DNA of 64,000 nucleotides from Viridothelium virens. Its lineage: Eukaryota > Ascomycota > Dothideomycetes > Trypetheliales > Trypetheliaceae. The position numbers and the translations under genes were made by a program. Below the pieces are notes generated by a model. That model was not told where the DNA came from and searched no databases. It saw nothing but the letters and a program-made list of their open reading frames with translations. The DNA lies in the NCBI GenBank assembly GCA_010094025.1, contig ML991777.1, positions 248,001 to 312,000 of the forward strand, in the 5' to 3' direction. Below, piece by piece: positions 11,332-26,748 of the stretch. The stretch's first letter is position 1; every line of letters starts with the position of its first letter.

Positions 11332-14300
11332 ATGGCGCCTACAGATTCCTCCTACTTTCCTTCCCTTGAAAGTTGCCTATACGGCGAGAATCGACTACTG
11401 TGAGTTGGCCTGTAACTTCATGGTCAAGGATATTAACGGCGTTTTTCAGTTCTTGGAGTGCCGCGCTTAATGCGCTGAGCTCGATAGACAATGCGCAATA
11501 CGAATGGATTTTGGAGCGTTTCCTCACTGACGAGGACGCTTTGAAGCACCTCGAGACTCCCTTAGACCCATTTTCGCATCCTTCCACAGAGACGAAGTCC
11601 CAGTTCGAGACCTTGACTGCTGCCATCAATATTACGCCGTCTCATCATGGGCAATTTGATATCGACCAGATCAAAGCGGATACGCTATGGCTGTCGGAGA
11701 AGACTAAGATCAATGAGCCGGCTGCGCTCAGGATAGTGGTATTGGAGTGGCAGAACAGACCAGCCTTGCAGCTTCTTGATGCTTCGATAGGGGCAGATGG
11801 CGGGGATCATACCGCTCCAGATTTCGGATCCTCAAAACCCCTTCCACAAGTTTCAGCTGGGTACAGTGCGGTCGGCGCTGGCAATTTCTCTTCAAATCCT
11901 AGGCGGCAATCACGGTTACTTCAGTCGTATCTTTCAGAGAAAAGCTCTCTCCTAAGGATTGCTGAGATCCTTATCCGAGCACAGCAGTATGAAGACGATG
12001 TTTTCGGGAGATACGGAGAGCATACTCCTCTTGCTAAAGGAAAGGAGAGAGCTAGGAGCGACAACTGGGTCTCTGGATTGGGATCCGTGATACAAGAGAA
12101 CATGCATCAGCCTGGGATGTCTCTTCTGACTAGGTGTCAATCTGCTCTGGAAAGAAGACTAGAAGACATTGAGACAGGAAGCGGTTACTACGGAGAGGAG
12201 TTGCAACCTAGTGTCGAAGAAACTTTTGGCGCCGAAACTGTGAAAGAAATCATATACATCATGCAAATGATGTCGACATTTCTAGAAGCTGTCTCCGTGC
12301 CAGATACCACTGCTATCCGAGCATGGTACAGTCTGATGATCAGATATCAATTCTTCAACGAGCTGCAATTTGCAACTCCTGCCATACAAATGCTTGTCCG
12401 GCCACTCCAAAGCTTGACATCCTTGATATCTTTACAAATATTGAAGATTGCTTCAATGCCGCACCTTCTGGATAATGCAGCCGAGACGTGCATTACTACT
12501 TACTTGGCTGAGAGAGAAGCTGTTAAAGACATCAATCAAGCTCTTATCCTAGCTGCCGAGAGAAATGTGCCCAATGTTGCTAGCCCTGCGGTGTTTGCTT
12601 GGGCGATAATCACGGATGCCTGGCGCGCATTCACGGAGTACCTCAACGCAACTGATGAAGTTAATCTTCCGATCGGTTTGGGCAGTAACAATACCAGGAG
12701 AATCTTAGATAGCTTTGAGGAGGTCAAGAACTCCCCCTTGGACCTGGACCTTATCCAATTCTTCGCAAACAGCGCCACTTCCGTTCTTCAGGTCCATGAA
12801 GTACTGCCAGCATTGGCTATCACATTATCGAAAACTTTCAGTGCACGCATTGATCACAGTTTCAATTTGCAGTCGCGCAATGCTCTGCTGGCACTGGTAG
12901 TGAACAGCCTCAGCCTGGTACAATATAGTGAGCCGGTGATCGTCTCAATTCTCGCAATTTTGAATGGCAGAGATGGATATTGGGATGCCGTGCACCCTCC
13001 TGCACGTACAGCGACTCGAGCAAAGACCCCTGTGGAGATTCTCTTGGGCGACGAGTGGACCAAAGACAGGCTCCTGGTCCAGGCGCAATCGCGATATCCA
13101 CTGGAAATTGTCCCCTTGATGCAATTCTGTCAAGCAATCTGTGTAAACGGCCTTCAAGACCAGGACGAAATGCCGACGGCCCTTAGATTCATCAAAAACT
13201 TATCTCGGTACACGCAAAGACTGCCCCACGGAGTTGAACCCTACAGTCTTGTTCGTGAAGACGAAAATCAAAACTTTGCCTGTTTGAATACAGCTCTCCC
13301 CATGTTCAGTCGATCTAGAGGCCAGCCAAATTTTGGTGGTGCATTAGACGGGCATGACAGCCAGGCCCTCGTATTGATGGATGCTACTGCTGGAGAAGAA
13401 ATCTTCTCTTTACCTGCTGGTACACTAGGGAGTATCCTTGACGATTCTTCAAAGCCCTACATTGGTTGCTGGGAATACTCCTACCCAGGTCTCACCCATT
13501 TAGCACTCCTCTTGTCCACTATTACGTCCGGGAGTTATAGAGTCGACTTTGCTACGCAAGCTCCTGTCGATCGTTTCCAAGCTGCAGAGATCATTGGATT
13601 CCTTGCAAGTGCACTCGCGGTTTGCGCTAGGTATGACAATGTCGGTGGTGCTCATGCAGTCTTGGAAGCCGCCAGTGATGGTCTAGACAGAACGGAGGAT
13701 ATTATTACTACTGTTTTGACTATTCTTGATGAGACGCTTCAAACTCCAGTACGTGATGTCGAGATTGAAGGGACGCTCGATCTCCTCGTCAAATGCATGC
13801 ATTTTGCATACGGCGTAACGAAGCTACTACCGCAGCGAATCTGGCCGTTCCTTTCGCGCAGCAGTCTCCTCGACCTTGATTGTTCAGGTGGCAATCTCGT
13901 CAACATCGTCACAACGGAGCTGAGTCTTGGGAGACATGACTTCTTAATTTGTTCCGTCCGCCTCTTTGATGCTCTGATTGAGGATAGCATCGCCAGCGCG
14001 GTTGAACGCAGGATTCCCAGCAAGCAAATTACAAGATTCGAGGAAGCAAAAGTAGGAGGAAGTGGTACTACCGAAAAGGCCATGGAGAAGATTGTCACTG
14101 CTCTAACAAGGATTATGACCGATATATTCCAGAGCGCATCGTCTTGGAGATTCGACGATGTCAATGAGAAGCTCGAAGTAGACACTGTCATTCCTCGGGC
14201 ATTTCAGAAAATTCTCGAGTATGTGTATGGCTACGACGACGCCCGCGAGCCATCAAAGAAAATCACTGGCCTGCTGGCATTAGGAGCCGAACACCTTCTG

Positions 14301-16991
14301 GACACATTTTTGGTACCGTCTGGTAACGATCTTGCACTTGAGCCTCTCCTTGGATTCCTTGCTGCAGGCGCAGCAGCGCCCTCAACAACACTTTTATCTG
14401 ATACAAGCTCCGCTTGGATCACTCGCACGATTGCAGGCTTAGGTTTTGTCGAGACTTTACTGAGGACTGGAGTCTTGCTTGATCTTAAGACCCCTCGCCT
14501 TCAATCGCAACTGTTTGAAGTGTGTCAATTGCTTGCGCGACTATATGTGGCGCACGACTCTTTCAAGGTACCCACATTGACATTACTGGAAACGATGGTA
14601 TTGAGCGCTGGCCGGACGGATGAAGAGCCTCCCTCTCTGCTAGGTCATCTCGGCCCTGAGACCTCGAAGTGTTTTCTCAAAGTTCTTTCGAGCCTCAGCA
14701 AGCCTCTGGAAGATTCCACTCTAGAACTAAGAATATGGCGTCTGCTCTCCGCTGTTGTCAGCAACCGACAGCAATGGTTTGCCATCTTTCTTCTCACAGG
14801 CGATGCAGGAAGAGGCTCTACGCGGAAAGAGAAGAACAGTGCCGAAAAGTCTCATGGCCGGCCACTCTTGCAATATGCTCTCGATCAACTTGCTGATCCC
14901 CAAACCTTCAAAAACAGACGACGCGCAATTGCTATGCTTGATTTCGTAGCCTTGGCTCAAGATAATTGGCCCTGGGCCGTTCTTGACGTGCGAAAGCACA
15001 CAGAGTTTATCAGCACTATACCTGGCATACTAAATAACTCAGACCCTCCAAACTTGGAGCTCAATGATCAAAAGGATGTACGCGTATGCGAAGAAAATCG
15101 GGAAGCCGCTCGAATCGCCGATATTCTTGCCATGTGTCTCCATGAGGCTCGTCAGGTCGGCGATATCTCCTTGGCCAAAGACCTTTCTTCCAAGCTGTAC
15201 TACTACCGTGATCATGCTATAAAGGGGGCGGACACTGCTTACAATGAGTCGCTTCACGTGAATATGGTGCGAAATTTCGAGATGAAGTATTCGATCAGTC
15301 CAAAGACGTTTAAGCGTACCGCCCTGACGGCAACACCCGGCGTTTTCGGAGATGATTACTTCTACAGCCTCGAGCATGCGGATAAGGCTCTGGGCTTTGA
15401 TTCATCCTGGTCAAGCAGAAAGGGATTCCGATCTGAATTTGAAGCTTCGAACATTATGCTGTCTCTAGTTGAGTCGCATGTCATTCTTCTCAACAGCTGG
15501 AAAAATCTCGCCGTTGAGCTCAGTCAAGTCTTGAAAGAAGAGCCCGCTCTTCAATTTCACATGGCTAAAGTGGTCAAAGACTGCGTGTCTGAAACTACAA
15601 AATCACGCCTCCCAACTAACATCAAGGACGGCTTTTTACAAACACGACTCGACCTAGCATTCACTCTCACTCAAAAACTTGTCGATGCTAAGTCTACCGA
15701 ACCCGACGTTCGGAACCTCTTTAGTACAGTCTGGGGGACCATTCGCGATAGTACCGTCGACCTCGAGACCGGGCTCACAGGACCGGATGCTTCCTACTAC
15801 CGCACCATTCTTAAAATTCTTTTCCTATCTCTCCAACCACACCTAGATGCCACCCGATACCGGCCCTTCACCAACGAGACAACCTCAGATAAACATACCA
15901 TGTCCGTTCTATCCAACGATGCCGCTCAAGACGTCCTCGATGTGCTCTCCGATGTAATCTGCACCAGCTTCCGACATCTCTGCACCACCCTTCACGCCTC
16001 GGACTCCTCCAATCCCAACCTCAACAGCGCCGTGGCGGCACCATCCTCCGACCTCGTCACCCTCATGGCTCTTCTCCAAACTCTCCTCTCCATCCCGGAC
16101 ATCTCCACCCTCTACCCCCAAATCTACCTCCGCGTCACATCCTCCAACCTCATCCGCTATGCCACCTCTCTCTTCTCCTGGTCCCACCAACTCATCTCCC
16201 CTGCTTCGGACAACCCTGACCCTATCTACGGCGACCTCGCTCTCCTCTTCCTCCTCGCCCTTTCCTCCGTCCCCGCACTCGCCCACCAGATCGCCGTCGA
16301 CGGCGTCCTCGCCGCCCTCTCCTCCGCCCCTCTAACCCAACTGTTCCTCCGACCCCGCGGCTGCGGCCCCTTCGACCCGCCCACCCGCCTATACAGCATC
16401 TGGTACCGGGGCTTCCTTCCCTTATGTCTCAACCTCCTGCGCCATGTCGGCGCGCCCATCGCCGCCGAAGTCGGCGGCTTCCTCAACCAGTTCCCGCGCC
16501 AGCTCGAGCGCGCCGCGCGGAGCATCGAGGCACGCCCGACGAGGGGCAGTCCCGCTGCTGCAAAACCCACGGCGCAGGAGAAAGCCACCGCGTCGGAAGG
16601 AGGAGCAGTGCGTGTGGTGAGCGGAGGAGACGCGCTGCAGCCGCTTACGCTTGGACTGGCGTCGGAACTCCACTCTCTTGCCCTTGTCGCACTCATCCTC
16701 GCTCGCTTCCGCGCCTTGGGCCCCGCTACTGGTGTCCCGGCTGATCAGCTCCCGACGCTGGATCCGCGCAGCTTTCCAGTGGCGAGCGTCCGCGAGGAGA
16801 TCGAGACGTGGTTGGGTGGGAATCGGAAGGCCTTGCGCGAGCGGATCGTCCCTGTTGGGGAGCGGGAGGCGCGGTGGGCGAGGAGGGAGGCGGCTGATCC
16901 GGGAGGAATGTGTGAGAGTCGGTTGGAGGAGAGGGTGGTAGGCGAGTTAGAGAGTGCGGTGGGGTGCTTAAGGGAGATAGGGGAAGTGTGA
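11332..16991 (+). CDS. nup192: Nucleoporin Nup192 (Nup205 family)
   Basis: A 68 nt first exon (11332-11399, MAPTDSSYFPSLESCLYGENRLL), a 50 nt intron and one long exon (11450-16991) give 1,869 aa. Length, the almost wholly alpha-helical leucine-rich composition and the N-terminal pattern (YEWILERFLTDEDALKHLE, WLSEKTKINEPAALRIVVLEWQ) match the Nup192/Nup205 inner-ring scaffold. This scaffold binds Nic96 and the linker nucleoporins in the nuclear pore. The alternative ATG at 11373 lies in intron or wrong-frame sequence. The 3' end of the gene is markedly more GC-rich than its middle, and the C-terminus is rich in Arg, Glu and Ala. Confidence 0.92.
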
Positions 16992-17552
16992 AGGGATTGA
17001 GGAGGTATGGGCTTTGAGTGGGATTAGTTGTCGTTTCGGAGGACGCGTAATTGGGATTGGTTACTACGGGAGAGAAGGATGGAGATTGGGGTCGAATTTG
17101 CGAGGCGATGGGTTCGCTGTAGGTGTATGATACTAATGGGGAATACGTAGGTTGAAACAGGTCTTCACGTTGCAAAAACAATGCGTGTCTTCTCTAGATG
17201 TATGAATTCTGTAGTTGTATTAGTATCCGAATGCTTGAGTCAAGTACAATCGGCACACGGTGCCTTTTTCCTCGTTCATTACAAATCTGCAGCCAAATAA
17301 AAGGCAAGATGGTGCTTAAAATGCACCTAAGGCCTCGCCAGCCTTGTGCCATCCAATGCGAACACGCTCTTTCGCAAGAAAAATTTTCCAACTGTCCCTT
17401 CGACACAGAAAGCGAGTGTGCAACAATGTAGCGAGCAGTACAGCCCCTTAGCCCCTCCACCAGTTAAGCACGACACAGCAGGGATTTCCAGACTGTGTCT
17501 CCACGTATTAAAACCACACAAACTTCCAGACCCTTCACCACTCTGCCTATTC
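16992..17552. other. Convergent 3' region nup192 / sso1
   Basis: Presumed 3' untranslated regions of two genes ending towards each other. Includes an isolated ACGCGT at 17043-17048, which here lies downstream of a gene and is probably chance. No gene supported. Confidence 0.5.
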
Positions 17553-18830
17553 TTACGAGCCATTGTTCTTGTTCCCGTTGTTCTTCAACCCGAAGTACAG
17601 ACCCAATACGAGGGCAAGAATGACGATAATCAGCACCACGATACCAAGAGTGATCCATTTCAAGCGCCTGGCTCGGCGCGCACTCTTGATTCCTTTATCG
17701 AGTTGGACATTCGCGTTTTCAGTATCTTGAAGGACGTTCTGAGTGCCCTCTTCGGTGGATTTCACAGCAGGTTCTTGGAGGATGACCTGCTCGGCGAGCT
17801 GTTCGAAGAGCGAGTTGAGCTCGTATAGCGTTTTCTCGATTTGCTGAATGTCGTTGTGACGAGCGCGCACAGCGCCAAGAACTGAGGTGGCAGCGCCGGT
17901 GCGGTTGGATTTGAGCTGAAATGAGGATGATTAGCCTGCAGAATTCCACCGAATGCGCCATTGTCAATATGAGATTTTCCTTACAGCTGTCTGGAAGACT
18001 CCCTCGTCTCCCCAATTGGCTTGCGCGGCTTCTTTTGCCTCCTCATCTGTCGCTTCTGGATTCACAATCCGGTACTGGCGCTCGATCTGGTCCTGGTATC
18101 TCTGTCTGTATACTTGCTCTTCCTTTTGATACTCCTCAAGCTGTCGCTTGAAATTATTCTTCAGCGTCCGTATCTGACTGTTCTTCGTGTCGTTGTTTCC
18201 ACTCCTTGCGGCATCTTCTTCTAGTCGCTTGATGTTATCCTTGATTTGTGTGTTTAGGATCTGGGTCTGGGAGACGAGATGCTCGAGCTGCGATGACCCT
18301 TGCGATTCGGGTGAGGAAAGAAGACGCTGATGAACGGAGCCGATTTGCGAAATGTGGCCGGTAAGCGAGTCGATGTCTGAATTGACGGCTTTGACGCGGG
18401 TGAGGAAGTCTGGGGTAGACATTATTGTAGGCGCTCCACCGGGAGGTCGCTGTACAGCGCCATCTGGTGCTTGCGCATAGCCTTGCTGGTATCCGGCCTG
18501 TGGCGTCGGCGTGGAGTAATTCGAGCCTTGCGAATAATTTGATGCCTCGTGATGCTGGAGGCGTGGTGGAGCTTGCAGGCCTTGCGCTGGCTAACAGCAG
18601 CGTTCAACGTCAGTGGAATCGACGCAGACCCAACTGTGCAGAGCAATTGAAAAGCTTTCAAAAGGTGCAAGACCTACCTGTTCACCGTACGAGTCATGGC
18701 CATACGGATTGGACGCGCCGTACCCACCACCAGTGTTGCTGCCGTAGGGGTTGCTCTGTCCATAGCCTTCACCACCACCCTCGCCCTCATAAGGGTTGCC
18801 GCTGTAGCGGGCGTACTGGTTGTAAGCCAT
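17553..18830 (-). CDS. sso1: Plasma-membrane Qa-SNARE, Sso1/syntaxin family
   Basis: Three exons, about 373 aa. A disordered Gly/Tyr/Pro/Gln-rich N-terminus (MAYNQYARYSGNPYEG, repeated NPYG) is followed by the syntaxin Habc bundle (TPDFLTRVKAVNSDIDSL, QIRTLKNNFKRQLEEYQ, VYRQRYQDQIERQYRIV). The t-SNARE helix (HNDIQQIEKTLYELNSLFEQL, zero-layer Gln in VILQ) and a basic stop (KSARRARRLKW) precede a C-terminal membrane anchor (ITLGIVVLIIVILALVLGLYFG). It functions with Sec9 and Snc in fusion of secretory vesicles at the hyphal tip and septum. The start at MAYNQY is preferred; an in-frame ATG six codons upstream (18848) exists. The N-terminal tail is longer than in yeast Sso1. Confidence 0.94.
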
Positions 18831-19790
18831 GGTACGAGTGGGAGACAAAGCTCGGATGTTCTACGCTCAAGGATGGAGCTCCCCGGATGGAAACGGATGA
18901 CGTGATGGCGGCCTCACCGATGCAACGGAGGATTCAAGAAGCCTCAAAGGATGCGAGGCTGAAGGATATGGAAATGGAAAAATGCTTGGAGAGCGTAGGC
19001 AACGATTGAGTTTGCCTGGGCTGGTGCTGGGTCAATTGCGCGGAAAGAGAGCAGCCGCGGTGATGAGGCTTGGCTTGGGTGCAAATTGCTTAGCTTGGGT
19101 GCCGGCTTGGAGAGCCTTGGTCAGCTCTGAACGGGAAGGATCGAATCACACTTGCAACAACGGCAACGGCAGCCGCCGCCGCATTCCTTCCCACCTGCTA
19201 CATTTGCACATTTGCTCTCCCAGCCACAACATCCACCGCATCCGACTCCTGAACTCGGCATCGCATCGCACCGCATCGCCGGAAGCGGCATCACATCTGA
19301 TCTGTCAGAAGCTTCAAAATCCGAGCTTGATTGTGAAGTAGGACTTCCGAGAATCTATGCCTACAATTTTCTTAGCCGTGTCAGGCCGCCCGCGAGCTGT
19401 TGGATGCTAATGCTTATAACTAATCTCCAATTTGAGTAAAGTATGCCATTCAGCAGCACCATGATCATGCAGTATGGATGAGCTGAGGTTAATCTATCTA
19501 CGCATTCAACATACTTGTCGGATGCTGCACTTGTGCTCCATACACACGCAGGGCCGCCAAGCGCTCGTCTATCCTACCTTATTCTACCCTTACCAAGCGA
19601 TCTAGTTGAATAGAACAACAAACTAGAGGGGTGACATCAATGTGCACAGAGGAGAGAGTGTTAGGATATTCCATCACCCAATCCAAGCAACAGCCATTGC
19701 ACCAACAATTCCCGTCGTTTCCCGCTACCCCTACCAAATTAACCCATCAGTCCTGACATCACTCATACAACCACTCACTTTAATTCCTCC
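18831..19790. other. sso1 upstream region
   Basis: Promoter side of sso1 and 3' flank of the amine oxidase gene. It contains CA-rich and CATC/CGCATC-rich stretches near 19200-19290. Frames are short and unsupported. Confidence 0.5.
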
Positions 19791-22542
<2,752 letters not shown>

Positions 22543-24375
22543 TTATCGCCAGTTGCCTTGGCTCAACGAGAGTAGACCTTGTACGCAATCAAGGTCTTCC
22601 CCGGATGCATTGGTTCCACTGCTGCGCTTCCTCGAGGCACTCATGAACTCCGCTATTTCTGGGTCATCTTCCGGATTCGTATTCTCAGCATCCCGGCGAA
22701 GTCTTCCACTTCTCTGTACCTTTTCCTGAGCCATCATGACGCCAAAGCTGGAGCTTTTACTCGGAATACTGTTGCTCTCCCCGAGTACCTTACGCATCAT
22801 CTTCTCGTTTTTAGGATGACTGACCTTGCCAATGTCTCGATCAGGGGGGTGTCCTAGCTGGCCTGGTTCCCAATTCTCCTTATCCGACTCGTTATTTGGG
22901 ATCTCGATGTCTTCAGCACAGGTAGGTCCACTTGTCTCATCCGCTGACTCTTTCTTTCCTACGTGCCCAAGTTCGGATGTAGTGCGCGAGAGCTTGGGTT
23001 TGTTAGATGTTCCAGACTTGAGTCTTTTTACAGAGTTCCGCTTTAGGAGCTGTGCATTTCTTTTGTTGGAATTGGTGCCGAGAACGTTTCTACTCTGTGA
23101 TCGGATAAGTCCGATGGCGTCTGCAGCTGAGCCTCCGGCATCTTGGTTCGCTTTCTCTGCGAGAGCATTGCGCGAATCACTGTCACACCAGAATTCCCAT
23201 GCTCTAGAATCTCGCGATCGGCCTGCAGTACCGCGCTGCATAATATCTCTGAACGGTTCCAATTCCGTCTGAAATGATGATTCATTGAGTCCGGTGGCAC
23301 TCTGGCTCCTGCTCAGCTTGCCTCGGGCAGTGTTGGCCGCATATGCAAGAGGCGCTGATCGTGGGGGCGAAGGTGAGGAGTCATCATTGGTAAGAACTTG
23401 AGCATTACCGTCCGAAGTCAGGGAAATTCTGATTGACGAAGAGCTCTTCTTTAGGCCTCTATTTCGTGGCAGCACCGTATCGGAGCTCGTATCATTGGCT
23501 GCTTTTCCCGATATTATGCTGCTGCCAGAACGCACAAACGACGCATTCCTTCGGTTGGCTAAATATCCGGGACGAGGCAAGACTTCATTCACGGCTTCTG
23601 CCTGCTGCGAGCTATAGCTGCTGGTTGCGGTTGGCGCTGTCTCACATGACACCTGGGATGATAATGCGACCACCGGGTAAGATGTAGATCCTGGAGTATC
23701 TTGACTGGAGTCTATACGTTCGCCTGCCTCTTCTGGCAGCTCCACGGCCTGTAATGCATCGGCTACATATGAGCTGTGCGCCGTTTCATTTCCATGTTCG
23801 TCATTCGCTCGCGTGCCTTCGGCTGCATCTGTCATCGGCTCGGGCGCACTCAACAGCGGAGGGCGTGAAATGAGTTCGTGGGGTAAGAGAGGCCGCGATT
23901 TTCGACGGTCGTTCTGTCGTCTGTTTTGGAACCAAATCTGAGACAGATGAATTAATAGAGCATACTGATAGACTTTTTCGATCGCTCACTTGGACTTCCT
24001 TGTCTCCCAGTGCAACGCGCTCGACGAGCTCTTGACGCGCATTCTTGTCGGGTTTTGGATTACGATGGTATTCGGCTTCAAGTATTGCTTGATCTTCTGG
24101 ACTGTATCTCAATCTCAGCCTGATATAAGACAGCCTGGTCTATTTCTCAAGAATCCGGCAGATGCTCAGAGGCTAGCACTCTTCATTTCCCCTACTTACC
24201 TCGTCCGTCTTCGCTTCTGCCGCGCTAGGGATTTATTGTCGACATTGGGGGGAAGATTACGCGGAAGCGTCTGTTGAGAATGCACAAGAAAAGGATAATC
24301 CGATGAGGTAGAAACTGTGCTCGGACGCGACGGTTGGGTGTCGACACCATCGGGCAGTGCACAGGGCTCGGTCAT
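22543..24375 (-). CDS. Homeodomain transcription factor, Yox1/Yhp1-like
   Basis: Three exons, about 566 aa. The first exon starts MTEPCALPDGVDTQPSRP and ends in RQKRRRTR. The second carries YSPEDQAILEAEYHRNPKPD and LVERVALGDKEVQ; the third opens with IWFQNRRQNDRRK. Together they form a complete 60-residue homeodomain at about 55-115, with the recognition helix WFQNRRQNDRR split by an intron. The homeodomain at the N-terminal side, the basic RRRT arm and the QN..R helix resemble yeast Yox1/Yhp1, repressors of M/G1 and G1/S genes. The rest is Ser-rich, disordered, nuclear-type sequence. Conserved-looking blocks include FRDIMQRGTAGRSRDSRAWEF and DIGKVSHPKNEKMMRKVLGE. An ACGCGT box lies 120 bp upstream. 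Assignment to Yox1 rather than another fungal homeobox class is moderate. Confidence 0.85.
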
Positions 24376-26748
24376 TGCAACCAGATAGGGTGGATGAGTC
24401 TCGTGGCAGCGCGGAGTGAAGTAAGAGCTCTAGCCTACTGTTTACTGAGAGGGTTGAATGTGGGATGTTGCGGAGCGCGCGTCCCAAATGACGCACGCGT
24501 CTAGCGCCGGCTCCACACCCACTTCTGGAGCGGCAGCAAGCATTGATTGCATGTTTGCCCACAACGCGCTCGATTGCATATTTGTAATTAGCCCTTTTTG
24601 ATGGCCGTGTATTCTCGGTGCAATTATTTTGAGTTCCTCTTTTCGTAAAAAACGAAGCTAATGACATTTTTACTCGAGAATGAGGACTTTGTTATTTAAC
24701 CACAGCGCGAAGGCGACACCAAATCACCTGACCGATCCAACCCATCCCGTCTCCCGTCCCCTTGGTTTGGACCTCGGGACGGGACGGCGTCGTAGGAGTC
24801 TTAGAAGTGAAAGTGACTTGCCCACAAACGCCACTGTCTCTACACTAACCCCAGGTCGCTAGGAGAAGGATGATAATAACACCACAAGTTGGCTGTGCCT
24901 TAGGCAGAAACGTCGCAGATTGCCCTATTGCGCCTATGTTTAATTCATTCCCACCTACAAAGTAATACGACTAGAGAAGAAAGACATGCCACGTTCGCAC
25001 TGACTCCCGACTCCAACGTCCCGTCGTGATCAGTGCTAGAGCCGCTTGCAGATGCGAAGTCCGTTGCTCAGTCCTTTTGACAGTCTGAGAATAGGCATGC
25101 GCGGACGAAACCCCTCCAAAGGAAAGGCGTCAAGCTGAAACCGTTGCCGAACTTAGTAGAGCATATAGAGGACATGAACGTTCTAACAACGTAGCTTACT
25201 GCTCCAACGTCCTTGGGTGCTTGATCCGTTGACGGCGGAAGATTCCAACCGGCTTCACCCAGCAGCTTGTTTGCGCCGAGCATCTGATTTGCAGAAATCT
25301 GCAAGGCTACTTGAGGCTGAACTCTCTGAATGCCTGTTAGAGTTTCAAACTAGAGCGGATGGATCTCAGCTACGCCGTTGTACGGTTCCTTGGATCCACG
25401 GGATACATTCCATCGACCCAGTTACGCCAGTCTTCACCGTACTTCCTGGCGTCTACCGGTCTCTCGGATACGTAGTCACTCCGATCAAAGTGGTGCTTTG
25501 CGGCCTGTCTGGATGCTTGAGTGAATGACTAAGAACTCACCCGTCTAGTCTTTCTCATCATTTCTATTCGGTGAAGGTGTGGTCGCCTTTTGGCCCCCAA
25601 ACTTTGCGTTTGCCTATTTTGCGTTGGCCCTTCAGTCACCCCCCTCGCAATTCTCATATTCTAGGCTCATTGAACGTCCAAAAGTCTCGTCGTTTAACTC
25701 ACTGATGTGTATAGTTGGATATCCCACCTTGCCCACGATCTGCAGGAGGACGTCTGCCTGGTGATCCAAACCAAGAGTCCCTGCATGATCTGGTCGCATG
25801 GCTCAAGACACAGACTGGGGTGCTTGCCCCCTTCTTTCCGCCACTGTTACCGCAATGTGGCGAGGATGGTTTGACGCACCGGTGGGGCTAGCCCTATCTC
25901 CAGCCGCAGGGAGCTGATACGGTTCTTAGACCCAGTTCTTCGACCTCAAATGAACATCCTCTCCACTTTATCCCTAGCTTGAGCCTCATGGCCCACAGCT
26001 CAACCACAGGTTCCTCCGAGGACCGTTCGTAGCTACTTGGAGAGATGGTTCCATGACGTCCCGCGTCTTGATGGGGCAAGCTATTCCTCATGAACGGTAG
26101 CTTTCCTTGCGCCATGTTCACGCTTTTAATCCAATCGGCACGGTGACCAGTGCCGCGAGAGATGACGAATCACTGATTCGCTTTGTTTAACAGGGGACGC
26201 TCTGATGACAGGCGAACAAGGCAACAATGGAGTTTCCCATCCCCATAAACCCGCACCATCGCCTAGGACATCTACTGAACCCAGAGGAGACTTATAGCTG
26301 CGGCCCCGGGGGATGTCGACGGAAAGTAGGACTGAATAGTCTTTTCCGCTGATTACCTACCAGCAAGTGGTTGGTGCTCTCCTTATTGGTGGTCCTATCT
26401 TAGCCCTTTCTGGGGGTTCCATTCAAGTCATTCCCCGTCGCTGCATAACTCTCTACTGCCGCCTCAGGCAGTGCCATCAGACACTCAACGCTTCGCTAAC
26501 ATGTCCTAATCTTCAGCCTCTGGTGAATCCTTCAACATGTAATCGCAGTGTCTGTTCTTTTAGCTGACTGAACACATGTTGGAGACACAGTTCAAGATGC
26601 TGAAGCCCTACATCTCTCCTAAATTGTGCACCGAGAGGCAAGCGTTGCTCTTAAGCTCGCAGATGGAACGCCGCGACGTCAAGGGAACGAGGAGATTTTC
26701 TTTCAAATCAGCTACATCTTCTTTCAGGCGTTCTCTTCCATTCTGACT
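24376..26748. other. 2.4 kb gene-poor region
   Basis: Contains the homeobox gene promoter on its left. No full gene can be supported. On the minus strand around 25068-25443 there is a protein-like segment (FETLTGIQRVQPQVALQISA; then LLGEAGWNLPPSTDQAPKD) preceded by one in-frame TAG and followed by a possible intron. It may be a decayed gene or chance. The NmrA-like gene promoter occupies the right end. Confidence 0.4.
24495..24500. promoter_or_regulatory. MCB-like ACGCGT upstream of homeobox gene
   Basis: Exact ACGCGT 120 bp before the homeodomain gene start, next to further CGCG sequence (GCGCGCGTCC near 24476). In yeasts Yox1-type genes are G1/S-regulated, so the site is plausible, but it may be chance. 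Confidence 0.4.

Noticed and set aside
24376-26748. RIP-mutated transposon in the gene-poor gap
   Set aside because: The region is not strongly AT-rich, shows no long repeats and no transposase or reverse-transcriptase motifs.
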